Positions 1 through 8,415 of a stretch of DNA of 64,000 bases are shown here, in pieces (within the stretch, counting starts at the first letter, position 1; every line of letters starts with the position of its first letter). The notes beneath the pieces are model-generated. The model saw nothing but the letters and a program-made list of their open reading frames with translations, had not been told where the DNA came from and ran no database searches. The stretch is taken from positions 310,001 to 374,000 of the forward strand of contig NZ_FOVN01000001.1 in assembly GCF_900115185.1 (NCBI RefSeq), written 5' to 3'. The DNA comes from Algorimicrobium echini. GTDB taxonomy: Bacteria > Bacteroidota > Bacteroidia > Flavobacteriales > Flavobacteriaceae. Both the position numbers and the translations under genes were made by a program.

Positions 1-755
1 ACTGGCCTACTATGAAAGAAAAGGCAACCGAAAAACTCAATATTTTCTCACAATGGACTAACGAACAGTTAAATTGGGACTATAAAGATTATATAGAAAA
101 CAACAAAAAATTAGTCCAAAAAGCGGAAGGTTTAGCCAGTTCATTTCTTTCGTCTTTCATGAATTTACTATCACAATCCTTAATAATTTTTGTCTATATT
201 ATCCTCTTCCTCATGCAAAAAAAGCAGTTTATAAACTTTTTTAAAAAGCTTTTTTCAAATGAAATAGCTATGAGTTCACTATTAGTAAACTCGGCTAAAA
301 TAACCAAAAACTATTTTGTAGGAAAAGGCAAAATTATGTTGTTTCTGTTTGGCATCTATTATGTTGGATTTCTAATAGGGTCTGTTCCTTATGCTTTGTT
401 TTTAGCTTTGTTTGCAGCATTATTTTCCATAGTCCCTTATATAGGAAACGTAATTGGAGGTGGTGTTGCTGTAATTCTTTCCTATTTGTATGCAGGTTCA
501 ACACCAGCTCTTATAGTAATTGGCGTTGTTTCTGCAGCACAATTGATTGAAAATTATGTATTAACACCTTGGGTTATCGGTGATGAAATAAATCTAAACC
601 CATTTATAACCATATTTGGTATTATTGTATTCTCAACGCTTTGGGGTGTTGTGGGTGCCGTAATTTCTTTACCCATAATAGCTGTTTTAAAGGTTATTTT
701 AGATCACACCAAAGGCATGGAGGCTTATGCGTATTTATTGAAAAAAGAAAAGTGA
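1..755 (+). CDS. AI-2E family transporter, 5' part outside window
   Basis: This is the C-terminal part of a polytopic permease of the AI-2E/YdiK family (PF01594). The reading frame is open from the first bases of the window, and the first ATG at 12 follows three in-frame sense codons. About 250 residues are visible against a family norm near 350, so the gene begins upstream. A hydrophobic segment lies around residues 45-65 counted from that ATG. A block of several membrane segments follows from about residue 105, with the family-typical PYIGNVIGG stretch and a Pro/Gly-rich ending. Despite the family name, members do diverse jobs such as small-molecule or ion export, so no substrate is claimed. 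It is followed by a separate promoter for the next gene. Confidence 0.8.
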   Translation, partial: WPTMKEKATEKLNIFSQWTNEQLNWDYKDYIENNKKLVQKAEGLASSFLSSFMNLLSQSLIIFVYIILFLMQKKQFINFFKKLFSNEIAMSSLLVNSAKITKNYFVGKGKIMLFLFGIYYVGFLIGSVPYALFLALFAALFSIVPYIGNVIGGGVAVILSYLYAGSTPALIVIGVVSAAQLIENYVLTPWVIGDEINLNPFITIFGIIVFSTLWGVVGAVISLPIIAVLKVILDHTKGMEAYAYLLKKEK

Positions 756-832
756 CTTATTTCTAACGGTATTTTATGTATTATTTATCCTAATAGGCTG
801 GCATTTTAAACCCTTAAAAAAGGATTATTAAA

Positions 833-863
833 TTGTTGACTGAAAACGTTTTCATTATCTTTG
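833..863 (+). promoter_or_regulatory. Bacteroidota-type promoter of the acyl-CoA dehydrogenase gene
   Basis: A perfect -7 element TATCTTTG lies at 856-863, with TTG triplets at 833-838 about 17-20 bases upstream as the -33 element. The gene starts at 891, which gives a leader of roughly 20-25 bases. Confidence 0.6.
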
Positions 864-890
864 TGAAACATTTATAACAAAATAATTCAT

Positions 891-2069
891 ATGAAGCCAG
901 ATTTATTTGAAGCTCCTGATTACTACAACTTGGATGAGCTTTTAACAGAAGAACATAAATTAGTACGTGATGCTGCTAGAGAATGGGTGAAGCGCGATGT
1001 GTCTCCAATAATTGAAGAGGCTGCACAAAAAGCAGAATTTCCTAAATCCATTATTGGAGGTTTAGCAGAAATAGGTGCATTTGGACCATATATTCCTGAA
1101 GAGTATGGCGGAGCTGGGTTAGATCAGATTTCCTATGGTTTAATAATGCAAGAAATTGAACGTGGTGATTCTGGTGTTCGTAGTACGGCTTCGGTGCAAT
1201 CGTCACTAGTTATGTATCCAATTTGGAAATATGGTAATGAGGAACAACGCAATAAATATTTACCAAAACTAGCTTCTGGTGAATGGATTGGCTCTTTTGG
1301 ATTAACGGAACCTGATCATGGTTCTAATCCTGGCGGCATGACAACTAACTATAAAGATATGGGCGACCATTACCTTTTAAATGGTGCAAAAATGTGGATT
1401 TCCAACGCACCTTTTTGTCAAATAGCCGTTGTTTGGGCTAAAAATGAAGAAGGAAGAATACACGGCCTAATTGTAGAACGTGGTATGGAAGGCTTTACAA
1501 CACCTGAAACCCATAATAAATGGTCCCTACGTGCAAGTGCAACTGGCGAACTCATTTTTGACAATGTCAAAGTCCCTAAAGAGAACTTATTACCAAACAA
1601 GTCTGGATTAGGCGCACCACTTGGTTGTTTAGATTCAGCACGTTATGGCATTGCTTGGGGAGCCATTGGTGCAGCTATGGATTGTTATGATACAGCTTTA
1701 CGCTATAGCAAAGAACGCATGCAATTTGGAAAACCAATAGGTCAATTTCAATTGCAACAAAAAAAATTAGCTGAAATGATTACTGAAATCACTAAAGCCC
1801 AATTATTGGCTTGGCGATTAGGGGTTATGCGTGAAAAAGGAACTGCAACATCGGCTCAAATATCGATGGCAAAACGCAACAATGTAGAAATGGCAATTAA
1901 CATTGCACGAGAGGCTAGGCAAATGCTAGGTGGTATGGGCATTACAGGAGAATACTCAATTATGCGCCACTCTATGAACTTGGAAAGTGTTATTACCTAT
2001 GAAGGTACACACGATATTCACTTACTAATAACAGGAATGGATGTTACGGGCTTAAACGCCTTCAAGTAG
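891..2069 (+). CDS. gcdH: Acyl-CoA dehydrogenase, glutaryl-CoA dehydrogenase-like
   Basis: This is an FAD-dependent acyl-CoA dehydrogenase of full family length (392 residues). The N-terminal helical domain, the middle beta-domain (GLTEPDHGSNPGG near residue 140) and the C-terminal helical domain with the TYEGTHDIHLL motif are all present. The catalytic base is Glu371 in YEGT. Sequence around that motif (THDIH followed by a Gly-rich turn) resembles glutaryl-CoA dehydrogenases, which oxidise and decarboxylate glutaryl-CoA to crotonyl-CoA in lysine and tryptophan breakdown. Other short-chain acyl-CoA dehydrogenases remain possible. The gene is monocistronic, with its own promoter and a strong terminator. 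A saccharopine dehydrogenase-family gene at 24.8 kb fits a lysine-catabolic role, but the two are not linked in one operon. Confidence 0.82.
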   Translation: MKPDLFEAPDYYNLDELLTEEHKLVRDAAREWVKRDVSPIIEEAAQKAEFPKSIIGGLAEIGAFGPYIPEEYGGAGLDQISYGLIMQEIERGDSGVRSTASVQSSLVMYPIWKYGNEEQRNKYLPKLASGEWIGSFGLTEPDHGSNPGGMTTNYKDMGDHYLLNGAKMWISNAPFCQIAVVWAKNEEGRIHGLIVERGMEGFTTPETHNKWSLRASATGELIFDNVKVPKENLLPNKSGLGAPLGCLDSARYGIAWGAIGAAMDCYDTALRYSKERMQFGKPIGQFQLQQKKLAEMITEITKAQLLAWRLGVMREKGTATSAQISMAKRNNVEMAINIAREARQMLGGMGITGEYSIMRHSMNLESVITYEGTHDIHLLITGMDVTGLNAFK

Positions 2070-2141
2070 AATATTTTCACCTACCATTAGTTAGATTGTC
2101 TCCATAGAATACTATACACGTTAGTATGTATATTACAAAAG

Positions 2142-2170
2142 TGCTTCTTCATTCGAAGGAGCATTTTTTT
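2142..2170 (+). terminator. Rho-independent terminator after acyl-CoA dehydrogenase
   Basis: The 9-bp stem TGCTTCTTC/GAAGGAGCA (one T-G wobble) with an ATTC loop is followed by seven T. Confidence 0.85.
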
Positions 2171-2196
2171 ATCCTTTTTTTGTTTACATTTATTGT

Positions 2197-3075
2197 ATGT
2201 TATCCAGCAAAAAACGTTTAGACAGAGCCCTTAAAGAAGCAAAGATTATCAACTTTGATAATCATTCAAAATTCATTCTTTTTAGCGATTGCCATAGAGG
2301 CGACAACAGTTTTGCTGATGATTTTGCTAATAACCAAAATGCCTATTTCCACGCACTAAAGCATTACTATGCTGAAGGTTTTACCTACATTGAATTAGGA
2401 GATGGTGATGAACTATGGGAACACCGAAGTTTTAAAACCATTTTTGAAGCACACAAACATGTTTATCTTTTACTCAAGGAGTTTTATAAAAATAACCGCT
2501 TGCACATACTCTTTGGAAATCATGATATGGTATATAAAGATGCTAACTATGTTAAAAAACATTTATCTATTTATTTCAACCCTATTACTGGCAAAAACGA
2601 ACCACTCTTTAAAGACATTATTATTAATGAAGCTATCATTTTAAAACATACAAAAACACAGCAAGAACTTTTTTTAACGCATGGTCATCAAGCTGATTGG
2701 TGGAATTACACCTTTTGGAAATGGAGTCGGTTTTTAGTTCGTATTCTTTGGAAACCTTTAAATGTCATGGGTATTTCCAATCCTACTAGTCCGGCAAAAA
2801 ACCGATTAGAACTCATGCGTATTGAAAAATTATTAAAAAACTGGATTGTCCAAAACAATAATTTAATTACTATTGTTGGCCATACCCACAGGCCACGATT
2901 TCCAGAACCACAAGATATTGCTTTTTTTAATGATGGTTCGTGTGTTTTTCCACGAAGTATTACAGGAATAGAAATTGAAAAAGGCGAAATCTCACTCATT
3001 AAATGGCAAATTGCCACAACAGATGATGGCACATTAAAAGTTGTTCGAGTATTGCTAGAGGCCCAAGAAAGTTAA
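2197..3075 (+). CDS. Calcineurin-like metallophosphoesterase
   Basis: This 292-residue protein carries the full set of metallophosphoesterase motifs: SDCHRGD (Asp31, His33), GDGDELWE near residue 68, GNHD near 107, THGHQ near 167 and GHTHRP near 229. These residues hold two metal ions that hydrolyse phosphate esters. The organisation recalls the LpxH-like UDP-2,3-diacylglucosamine hydrolases, but the protein is longer than LpxH and the substrate cannot be read from sequence. There is no signal peptide, so a cytoplasmic location is likely. It stands alone between a terminator and a convergent gene 12 bases beyond its stop codon. Confidence 0.8.
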   Translation: MLSSKKRLDRALKEAKIINFDNHSKFILFSDCHRGDNSFADDFANNQNAYFHALKHYYAEGFTYIELGDGDELWEHRSFKTIFEAHKHVYLLLKEFYKNNRLHILFGNHDMVYKDANYVKKHLSIYFNPITGKNEPLFKDIIINEAIILKHTKTQQELFLTHGHQADWWNYTFWKWSRFLVRILWKPLNVMGISNPTSPAKNRLELMRIEKLLKNWIVQNNNLITIVGHTHRPRFPEPQDIAFFNDGSCVFPRSITGIEIEKGEISLIKWQIATTDDGTLKVVRVLLEAQES

Positions 3076-3087
3076 TAGAATACCAAA

Positions 3088-3429
3088 CTAAATAGTATAG
3101 GTTAATTTATCAATGTGTGCATGTACAGCTGATTGTTTAATTTCTTGAATTTTACGTTCCATAACAGACCTATTTAAAAACAATTCGCTAATTCCAATTG
3201 TTTCGTCTGTTCTAATTTTTCTAAACTTGAAATAAGGATTCCCATAATTAGATTTTAATCGGGAATAAGCTTGGTCATTAACTGAATTACGCTTAACTGT
3301 TTGTATGTGTTTCAAACAATTGGTTTTAGTTGAAAACCCAACACTTATAAAAACAATATGCTTGGAATCTGATTTTAACAAAAAATGATAAAGACCTTTT
3401 TTATCTACAAATATTTTAAATAATGCCAT
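3088..3429 (-). CDS. YegP-like DUF1508 protein
   Basis: This 113-residue protein begins with a FKIFVDKKGLYHFLLKS stretch and continues into a FISVGFSTKTNCLKHIQTVK segment. This matches one DUF1508/YegP repeat, a beta-beta-beta-alpha unit. A second, more degenerate copy follows (YFKFRKI to the EIKQSA helix). The length fits two-repeat YegP proteins of about 110 residues. The molecular role of the family is unknown. It sits convergent to the metallophosphoesterase and downstream of the ferredoxin gene, from which it is separated by about 70 bases that probably hold its own promoter. Confidence 0.7.
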   Translation of the reverse strand: MALFKIFVDKKGLYHFLLKSDSKHIVFISVGFSTKTNCLKHIQTVKRNSVNDQAYSRLKSNYGNPYFKFRKIRTDETIGISELFLNRSVMERKIQEIKQSAVHAHIDKLTYTI

Positions 3430-3502
3430 AAATGACTCTTAAATGTTTTAAAAATTAGAACATATAAAGTACAAAAATGTTATATAAAATGAATGATGAA
3501 TT

Positions 3503-3835
3503 TTATTCGGCTGGTGCCAACTGTACTTTTAAGCCTTCCATTTCAGGTGTAATTTGAATTTGACAACCCAAACGGGAATTATCCTTAACAAAAAATGCTT
3601 CCGATAACATAGCTTCTTCATCATCTTGTTTTTCTGGCAATGCGGTATCACTTAATACGTAACATTGGCAACTAGCACACATAGCCATACCTCCGCAAAT
3701 ACCAATGGTACCTTCTGGTGCTAATTCATAACTACGCACAACCTCCATAAGATTCATTGCCATATCTGTTGGAGCTTCTATTGAATGCGAAACGCCTTCG
3801 CGATCTATGATGGTAATATTTACGTCCTGTTCCAT
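3503..3835 (-). CDS. 2Fe-2S ferredoxin, adrenodoxin type
   Basis: This 110-residue ferredoxin has the Cys47-x5-Cys53-x2-Cys56 plus Cys91 ligand pattern of adrenodoxin/Isc-type [2Fe-2S] proteins. They carry one electron at a time to iron-sulfur assembly or to oxygenases. The C-terminal part is acidic, as expected for a soluble electron carrier. It lies 38 bases downstream of a ferredoxin-NADP reductase-like gene on the same strand, so the two probably form a donor-acceptor pair. Nfu and Mrp genes lie just upstream, which suggests service to iron-sulfur cluster biogenesis. Confidence 0.88.
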   Translation of the reverse strand: MEQDVNITIIDREGVSHSIEAPTDMAMNLMEVVRSYELAPEGTIGICGGMAMCASCQCYVLSDTALPEKQDDEEAMLSEAFFVKDNSRLGCQIQITPEMEGLKVQLAPAE

Positions 3836-3873
3836 GTTTTTATTGAAGTTCTAGTTTAAATAATAAAATTTAA

Positions 3874-4935
3874 CTAATCAAACGCTTTTACAACAGCTTT
3901 AGGAGCTTCTTTTCTAGTACCATCAAAACCGTCTACTCCTGCAACAGTTGTATATTTTAAAACATAACGTTTTCCTGGATTAATAATTTGGTAAGCTGAC
4001 TGACACATTAAAGTCGCTTCATGAAAACCACATAAAATGAGCTTTAATTTACCTGGATAGGTGTTAACATCTCCAATTGCAAAAATGCCGGGAATATTGG
4101 TTTGATAATCTAAAGAATTATCCACTTTAATGGCATTTTTTTCAATCTCTAATCCCCAATTTGCAATAGGCCCTAATTTTGGTGAAAGCCCAAACAGAGG
4201 AATAAAATGATCGCATTCCACTTCAAAATCTTTAGGTATGTGTGCAGCTTGAGAAACAACTACAGCTTGCACTTTATCATGCCCTAAAATACCAACAACT
4301 TCGGCAGGCGTTATAAGATTTATTTTTCCTTGATTTTTTAATTCTTGAACTTTTTCTACAGAATCCAAATGACCTCTAAATTCATTTCTACGATGAATAA
4401 GTGTCACCTCACTAGCCACATCACTTAAAAAAATACTCCAGTCCAATGCCGAATCGCCACCACCAGCAATGACCACTTTTTTATCCCGATATATTTCTGG
4501 ATCTTTAATCATATACTCCACTCCTTTATCTTCAAAATGAGCAATATTATCAATAAGTGGTTTTCGTGGTTCAAAACTACCTAAACCACCAGCAATAGCA
4601 ACAACAGGTGCCTGATGTTGAGTTCCTTTATTGGTTGTAACAATAAAACTCCCGTCTTCTTGTTTTTCTATGGTTTCAGCTCTTTCGCCTAGAGTAAATC
4701 CTGGCTCAAATTGTTTACATTGTTCTAAAAGTTTAAGCGTTAAATCGCCTGCTAAAATTTCTGGATAAGCTGGAATATCGTAGATGGGTTTTTTGGGATA
4801 CAACTCCGTACATTGACCACCAGCTTGGGGTAAAGCATCAATAAGATGACATTTTAATTTTAATAATCCGGCTTCAAAAACGGTGAATAATCCAGTTGGC
4901 CCTGCGCCAATAATAAGTATATCTGTTTTAATCAT
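3874..4935 (-). CDS. Thioredoxin-reductase-like ferredoxin-NAD(P)+ reductase
   Basis: This flavoprotein has an N-terminal FAD site (IIGAGPTGL, residues about 8-16), the AGGQC segment near residue 40, a second dinucleotide site (VIAGGGDSALDW) near 156, and a C-terminal FAD motif FAIGDVNTYPG near 288. There is no CxxC redox pair in the middle domain, so it is not a thioredoxin reductase. The pattern is that of type-2 ferredoxin-NADP reductases such as YumC. The ATG at 4935 is preferred, because the frame can be extended only by a TTG 12 bases upstream. The next gene downstream is a [2Fe-2S] ferredoxin, its likely partner. Confidence 0.85.
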   Translation of the reverse strand: MIKTDILIIGAGPTGLFTVFEAGLLKLKCHLIDALPQAGGQCTELYPKKPIYDIPAYPEILAGDLTLKLLEQCKQFEPGFTLGERAETIEKQEDGSFIVTTNKGTQHQAPVVAIAGGLGSFEPRKPLIDNIAHFEDKGVEYMIKDPEIYRDKKVVIAGGGDSALDWSIFLSDVASEVTLIHRRNEFRGHLDSVEKVQELKNQGKINLITPAEVVGILGHDKVQAVVVSQAAHIPKDFEVECDHFIPLFGLSPKLGPIANWGLEIEKNAIKVDNSLDYQTNIPGIFAIGDVNTYPGKLKLILCGFHEATLMCQSAYQIINPGKRYVLKYTTVAGVDGFDGTRKEAPKAVVKAFD

Positions 4936-5125
4936 AGTCACGCCCAATACTTGGGGAAATTCTTTTTGTTCAACTTTGGTTTTAGTTACAAATTTCTAAT
5001 AAATAACAAGCAAATGTTATGATATTTATCAGTTTACAAGACCAATTTCGCTATAGTTTAAGCTAGTTATAGAAAATAAAAGCAGCCAACCATGATAGCT
5101 ACTTTCATACTGTATAGCAGGTGTA

Positions 5126-5368
5126 CTAAATCTCGACATTTATAACTTGTTCTATTTGTGGTGCGTATTTTTTAATTGTCATTTCTACACCCGACTTTAA
5201 AGTCATTTGATTCACGCTACAACCAACGCAGGCACCTTGCAATTGTACTTTAACAAGTTTACCATCCTCGATGGATAATAATGAAATATCGCCTCCATCA
5301 CTTTGTAAAAAGGGCCGAATTTCATCCAGAGCCTTTTCTATATTCAATCGTAGTTCTTCTGTATTCAT
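5126..5368 (-). CDS. NifU C-terminal domain iron-sulfur scaffold (Nfu)
   Basis: This 80-residue stand-alone Nfu domain has the conserved CVGC motif (Cys47, Cys50) that binds a transient [4Fe-4S] cluster for delivery to target proteins. The length equals one Nfu domain, with no A-type N-terminal extension as in NfuA. The start is only 3 bases from the stop of the Mrp gene, so the two are co-transcribed. Mrp/Nfu pairing supports a role in cluster trafficking. Confidence 0.88.
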   Translation of the reverse strand: MNTEELRLNIEKALDEIRPFLQSDGGDISLLSIEDGKLVKVQLQGACVGCSVNQMTLKSGVEMTIKKYAPQIEQVINVEI

Positions 5369-5371
5369 AAC

Positions 5372-6508
5372 CTATTTTTTAACGGCTGAACACCCAGCCA
5401 TGGTCGTAATTTTAATTGCTTCTGTTGGTGGTAAATCATCGTTGCGTTTCACAACCTCTTCTACAACGTTTTGTGTGATTTTTTCAAAGGCTTTTTCTTG
5501 TTGAGTTGCAGTTTGCATAGCAGCAGGACGCCCTAAATCACCCGCTTCACGAATACTTTGAACTAATGGAATTTCACCAAGAAACGGTACGTTTAAATCT
5601 GTAGCCAAATTTTTAGCACCTTCTTGACCAAATATGTAGTATTTATTATTGGGTAATTCTGCAGGTGTGAAATAAGCCATATTTTCTATAATTCCTAAAA
5701 CTGGCACATTTATACTTTCTTGCTGAAACATAGCAACACCTTTTTTAGCGTCTGCTAGTGCTACATTTTGTGGCGTACTAACCACAACAGCCCCTGTAAT
5801 AGGTAGAGACTGCATGATGCTTAAATGAATATCGCCCGTTCCTGGAGGTAAATCTATTAACATAAAATCAAGTTCGCCCCAATGTGCATCAAAAATCATC
5901 TGATTTAATGCTTTTGCAGCCATAGGGCCACGCCAAACTACTGCTTGATTGGGTTGTGTAAAAAACCCAATGGATAATATATTAACACCATAACTTTCTA
6001 CCGGTTTCATTTTTGATTTTCCATCAATAGTTACTGCTAAAGGGCGCTCATTTTCCACATCGAACATAATCGGCATGGAAGGTCCGTAGATATCAGCATC
6101 TAAAATTCCGACTTTAAAACCCATTTTAGAGAGTGTAACTGCTAAATTTGCTGTAACGGTAGATTTTCCAACTCCTCCTTTTCCAGAAGCAACTGCAATT
6201 ATATTTTTAATACCAGGTATGGATTTACCTTTAATTTCATTTTTAGGTTTTGCTTGTGGAGCATCCACCTTAACATTGATGGTTATTTTAGCCTTTTCAT
6301 AAACTTTTTCATGTATAGCTTTAAGTATCTCTACTTCTGTTTTCTTTTTTGCTTGAAGGCTAGGGTTCGTTATTGTAATATCTACAATAACCTCATCACC
6401 AAAAGTCATCACATTTTTTATGGCACCACTGACAACCATATTCTGTCCTTCTCCAGGAACCGTTATGGATTCGAGCGCTTTTAATATATCTTGTTTTTCT
6501 AATTTCAT
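5372..6508 (-). CDS. mrp: Mrp/NBP35-family iron-sulfur carrier ATPase
   Basis: The protein has an N-terminal MIP18/DUF59 domain (residues about 5-80), a short Lys/Pro linker, and a MinD-like ATPase with the deviant Walker A ASGKGGVGKST (about residues 107-117). A LIDLPPGTGD Walker B region follows near 210. Mrp/ApbC proteins bind and transfer [4Fe-4S] clusters. The ATG at 6508 is chosen because MKLEKQDILKAL is the typical start of the DUF59 domain. A longer frame beginning at 6559 adds a hydrophobic stretch that the family lacks. It heads an operon with Nfu. Confidence 0.9.
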   Translation of the reverse strand: MKLEKQDILKALESITVPGEGQNMVVSGAIKNVMTFGDEVIVDITITNPSLQAKKKTEVEILKAIHEKVYEKAKITINVKVDAPQAKPKNEIKGKSIPGIKNIIAVASGKGGVGKSTVTANLAVTLSKMGFKVGILDADIYGPSMPIMFDVENERPLAVTIDGKSKMKPVESYGVNILSIGFFTQPNQAVVWRGPMAAKALNQMIFDAHWGELDFMLIDLPPGTGDIHLSIMQSLPITGAVVVSTPQNVALADAKKGVAMFQQESINVPVLGIIENMAYFTPAELPNNKYYIFGQEGAKNLATDLNVPFLGEIPLVQSIREAGDLGRPAAMQTATQQEKAFEKITQNVVEEVVKRNDDLPPTEAIKITTMAGCSAVKK

Positions 6509-6597
6509 ATTATTACTATTTTGTAAAAATAAAACTACTATTACAATTGTATGTAACAATAGTTGCTTATTACTTTATTGAGAATAATTCTAAACTA

Positions 6598-6605
6598 CAA
6601 ATATA
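6598..6605 (-). promoter_or_regulatory. -7 promoter element for mrp-nfu
   Basis: The complement reads TATATTTG, a perfect TAnnTTTG element, about 90 bases before the mrp start. No clear -33 element was found. Confidence 0.45.
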
Positions 6606-6699
6606 CAGTGAATTGTTTAGAATTTGAAATGCTTTAATTGAAATGATTGATGTGTGGATATGGATTTATTATAACACCTTTTTTAAGGAATTTTAATAC

Positions 6700-7029
6700 T
6701 TATAATTCTCGCATTGGGTCCCAGAAAAGCTTTTCGAAATCCTGAATTTCATTTTCCACAACCTCAATACCTTCACTTTCTAAAAGCTGTTGCATCAAAT
6801 TCGTTCCTTCAAAATGATGCTTACCTGTTAATAGTCCCTTTCTATTTACTACCCGATGTGCAGGAACATCTTTGGCATGAGAACCATTCATAGCGTAACC
6901 AACCATTCGTGCACTTCGTGCTGCTCCCAAAAATTTAGCAATCGCTCCATAACTGGTTACACGACCATATGGAATTTGCCGAACAACTGTATAAACTCTC
7001 TCATAAAAATTATGTGTTTCAGTTGTCAT
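6700..7029 (-). CDS. Alkyltransferase-like protein (ATL), MGMT domain without catalytic Cys
   Basis: This 109-residue protein is the DNA-binding half of O6-alkylguanine-DNA alkyltransferase. Residues 20-31 (PYGRVTSYGAIA) are the helix-turn-helix with the arginine-finger region. The active-site motif PCHRV is present as PAHRV (residues 56-60), so the acceptor cysteine is replaced by Ala57 and no alkyl transfer is possible. Such ATL proteins bind O6-alkylguanine lesions and hand them to nucleotide excision repair. The start codon overlaps the stop of the LysE-like gene by one base, placing it last in a three-gene operon with trmB. Confidence 0.88.
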   Translation of the reverse strand: MTTETHNFYERVYTVVRQIPYGRVTSYGAIAKFLGAARSARMVGYAMNGSHAKDVPAHRVVNRKGLLTGKHHFEGTNLMQQLLESEGIEVVENEIQDFEKLFWDPMREL

Positions 7030-7658
7030 TACAAATCATTTAAAACATTTAACAAGGTGACTATAGCTACCAATCCGGTTATAAAACCAATAAGATAATT
7101 CATACTTTTTTGAGACGCTACGTTTCGGTCTTTAATTTTATCGAAAAAGACCATATAGATATAAAGAGCTACAAAAGCTCCTGATGTAGCTCCTGAAACA
7201 TAAGCAGCAATACCTGAATTATGAAATTTTAACAAGCCTAAAGATGCTATACTAATAGCTACATAGGCTTGAAACGGAATGGGAAACACATTTATAGCCG
7301 ATAAAAACATACCATGAAAAAACCGACTCGTCTTACTCCGAACGTCTACATCCTTTTTTTCATTTTCAGTAGTCTTAGCAATAAACAGAAAATAAACACT
7401 TATTAAGGCAAAAATTACGAGTGCTACCAATCTTAAAATTTCTATAACATCTGGATGATTTGTTAAATAACGTGCAAAAATTGTAGCTATAGAGGCTTGG
7501 AATATAATGATAAAACAGGCTCCTAAAGAAAACATAACTCCTCTAGTGTGACCTTCTTTTAAACTTATTTTAGCAGCCGTCATGTTCAACAAACCTGGCG
7601 GTAAGGTGGCTAAAAAGGTAGTCAAGAAACTCACAAAGAAAACAAGCGTTATATTCAC
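7029..7658 (-). CDS. LysE-family export permease
   Basis: This 209-residue membrane protein has about six hydrophobic segments. Its N-terminal PPGLLNMTAAKISLKEGHTRG stretch matches the LysE/RhtB superfamily (GPxxL...G...G). Members export amino acids or related small molecules, and the substrate here is unknown. A polar, lysine-rich cytoplasmic loop lies around residues 92-105. It overlaps the neighbours by one base on both sides, so it is translationally coupled to trmB and to the ATL gene. Confidence 0.72.
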   Translation of the reverse strand: MNITLVFFVSFLTTFLATLPPGLLNMTAAKISLKEGHTRGVMFSLGACFIIIFQASIATIFARYLTNHPDVIEILRLVALVIFALISVYFLFIAKTTENEKKDVDVRSKTSRFFHGMFLSAINVFPIPFQAYVAISIASLGLLKFHNSGIAAYVSGATSGAFVALYIYMVFFDKIKDRNVASQKSMNYLIGFITGLVAIVTLLNVLNDL

Positions 7659-8335
7659 TAATCTTTAATTTTAAACCGAATATACGTAATTGGTTTGTTT
7701 TGTTCTAAATATTGCCCTTCGTAAAAGGTTTGAATACTAGTTACATCCTCTGGACTTCCTTCTTGTTTATACACATTGTGATTAGCATATAAAACTTCGT
7801 GACCTGCACCATGCAGTAAACCTAGTGTATAACCGTGCATAAATTCACTATCTGTTTTTAAATTAACAACACCTTCTGGTTTTAATATTGTTTTATAACG
7901 TGATAAAAATTCTGAATTCGTCATGCGGTGTTTGGTTCGTTTATACTTTATTTGTGGATCAGGAAACGTTATCCAAATCTCATCAACCTCATGAGTAGCA
8001 AAAGCATGGTCTATTAATTCAATTTGTGTTCTTAAAAAACCTACATTCGGCATGTTTTCTTCAAGAGCCGTTTTAGCACCTCGCCAAAAACGCGCACCCT
8101 TGATATCGATACCAATAAAATTTTTATTTGGATACTTTTTTGCCAATGCTGTAGTGTATTCCCCCTTACCACAACCTAATTCTAAAACTATTGGATTGTT
8201 ATTTTTAAAAAAATCACGACTCCATTGTCCTTTTAAGGCAAATTCTTTATTAACAAGTTCCTCTCGTGTTGGCTGAACCACATTCTTAAAGGTCTCGTTT
8301 TCGTTAAAACGTTTTAGTTTATTTTTACTACCCAT
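7658..8335 (-). CDS. trmB: tRNA (guanine-N7)-methyltransferase TrmB
   Basis: This 225-residue SAM-dependent enzyme methylates G46 of tRNA. It shows the SAM-binding LELGCGKGEYT motif near residue 52, the family block IGIDIKGARFWRGAKTA near 75, and the hallmark TFPDPQIKYKRTKHRM near 125. The length is normal. It is the first gene of the trmB / LysE-like / ATL operon and is divergent from the glycosyltransferase gene, with about 80 bases between the two starts. Confidence 0.95.
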   Translation of the reverse strand: MGSKNKLKRFNENETFKNVVQPTREELVNKEFALKGQWSRDFFKNNNPIVLELGCGKGEYTTALAKKYPNKNFIGIDIKGARFWRGAKTALEENMPNVGFLRTQIELIDHAFATHEVDEIWITFPDPQIKYKRTKHRMTNSEFLSRYKTILKPEGVVNLKTDSEFMHGYTLGLLHGAGHEVLYANHNVYKQEGSPEDVTSIQTFYEGQYLEQNKPITYIRFKIKD

Positions 8336-8401
8336 TATAAATTTAATGATTTACAAAAGTTTCGGTAAAATTAAGGAAATATGTGGAAGCACATATATGC
8401 T

Positions 8402-8409
8402 TACCTTTG
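8402..8409 (+). promoter_or_regulatory. -7 element placed for near-leaderless transcription
   Basis: TACCTTTG is a perfect TAnnTTTG element and ends only 6 bases before the ATG at 8416. Transcription would therefore begin at or within a few bases of the start codon. This also argues against the upstream in-frame ATG at 8383. Confidence 0.5.
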
Positions 8410-8415
8410 TTTTTA

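Noticed and set aside
1-755. Quorum-sensing (AI-2) import from the AI-2E family name
   Set aside because: The family is functionally diverse and no luxS or AI-2 processing gene is present.
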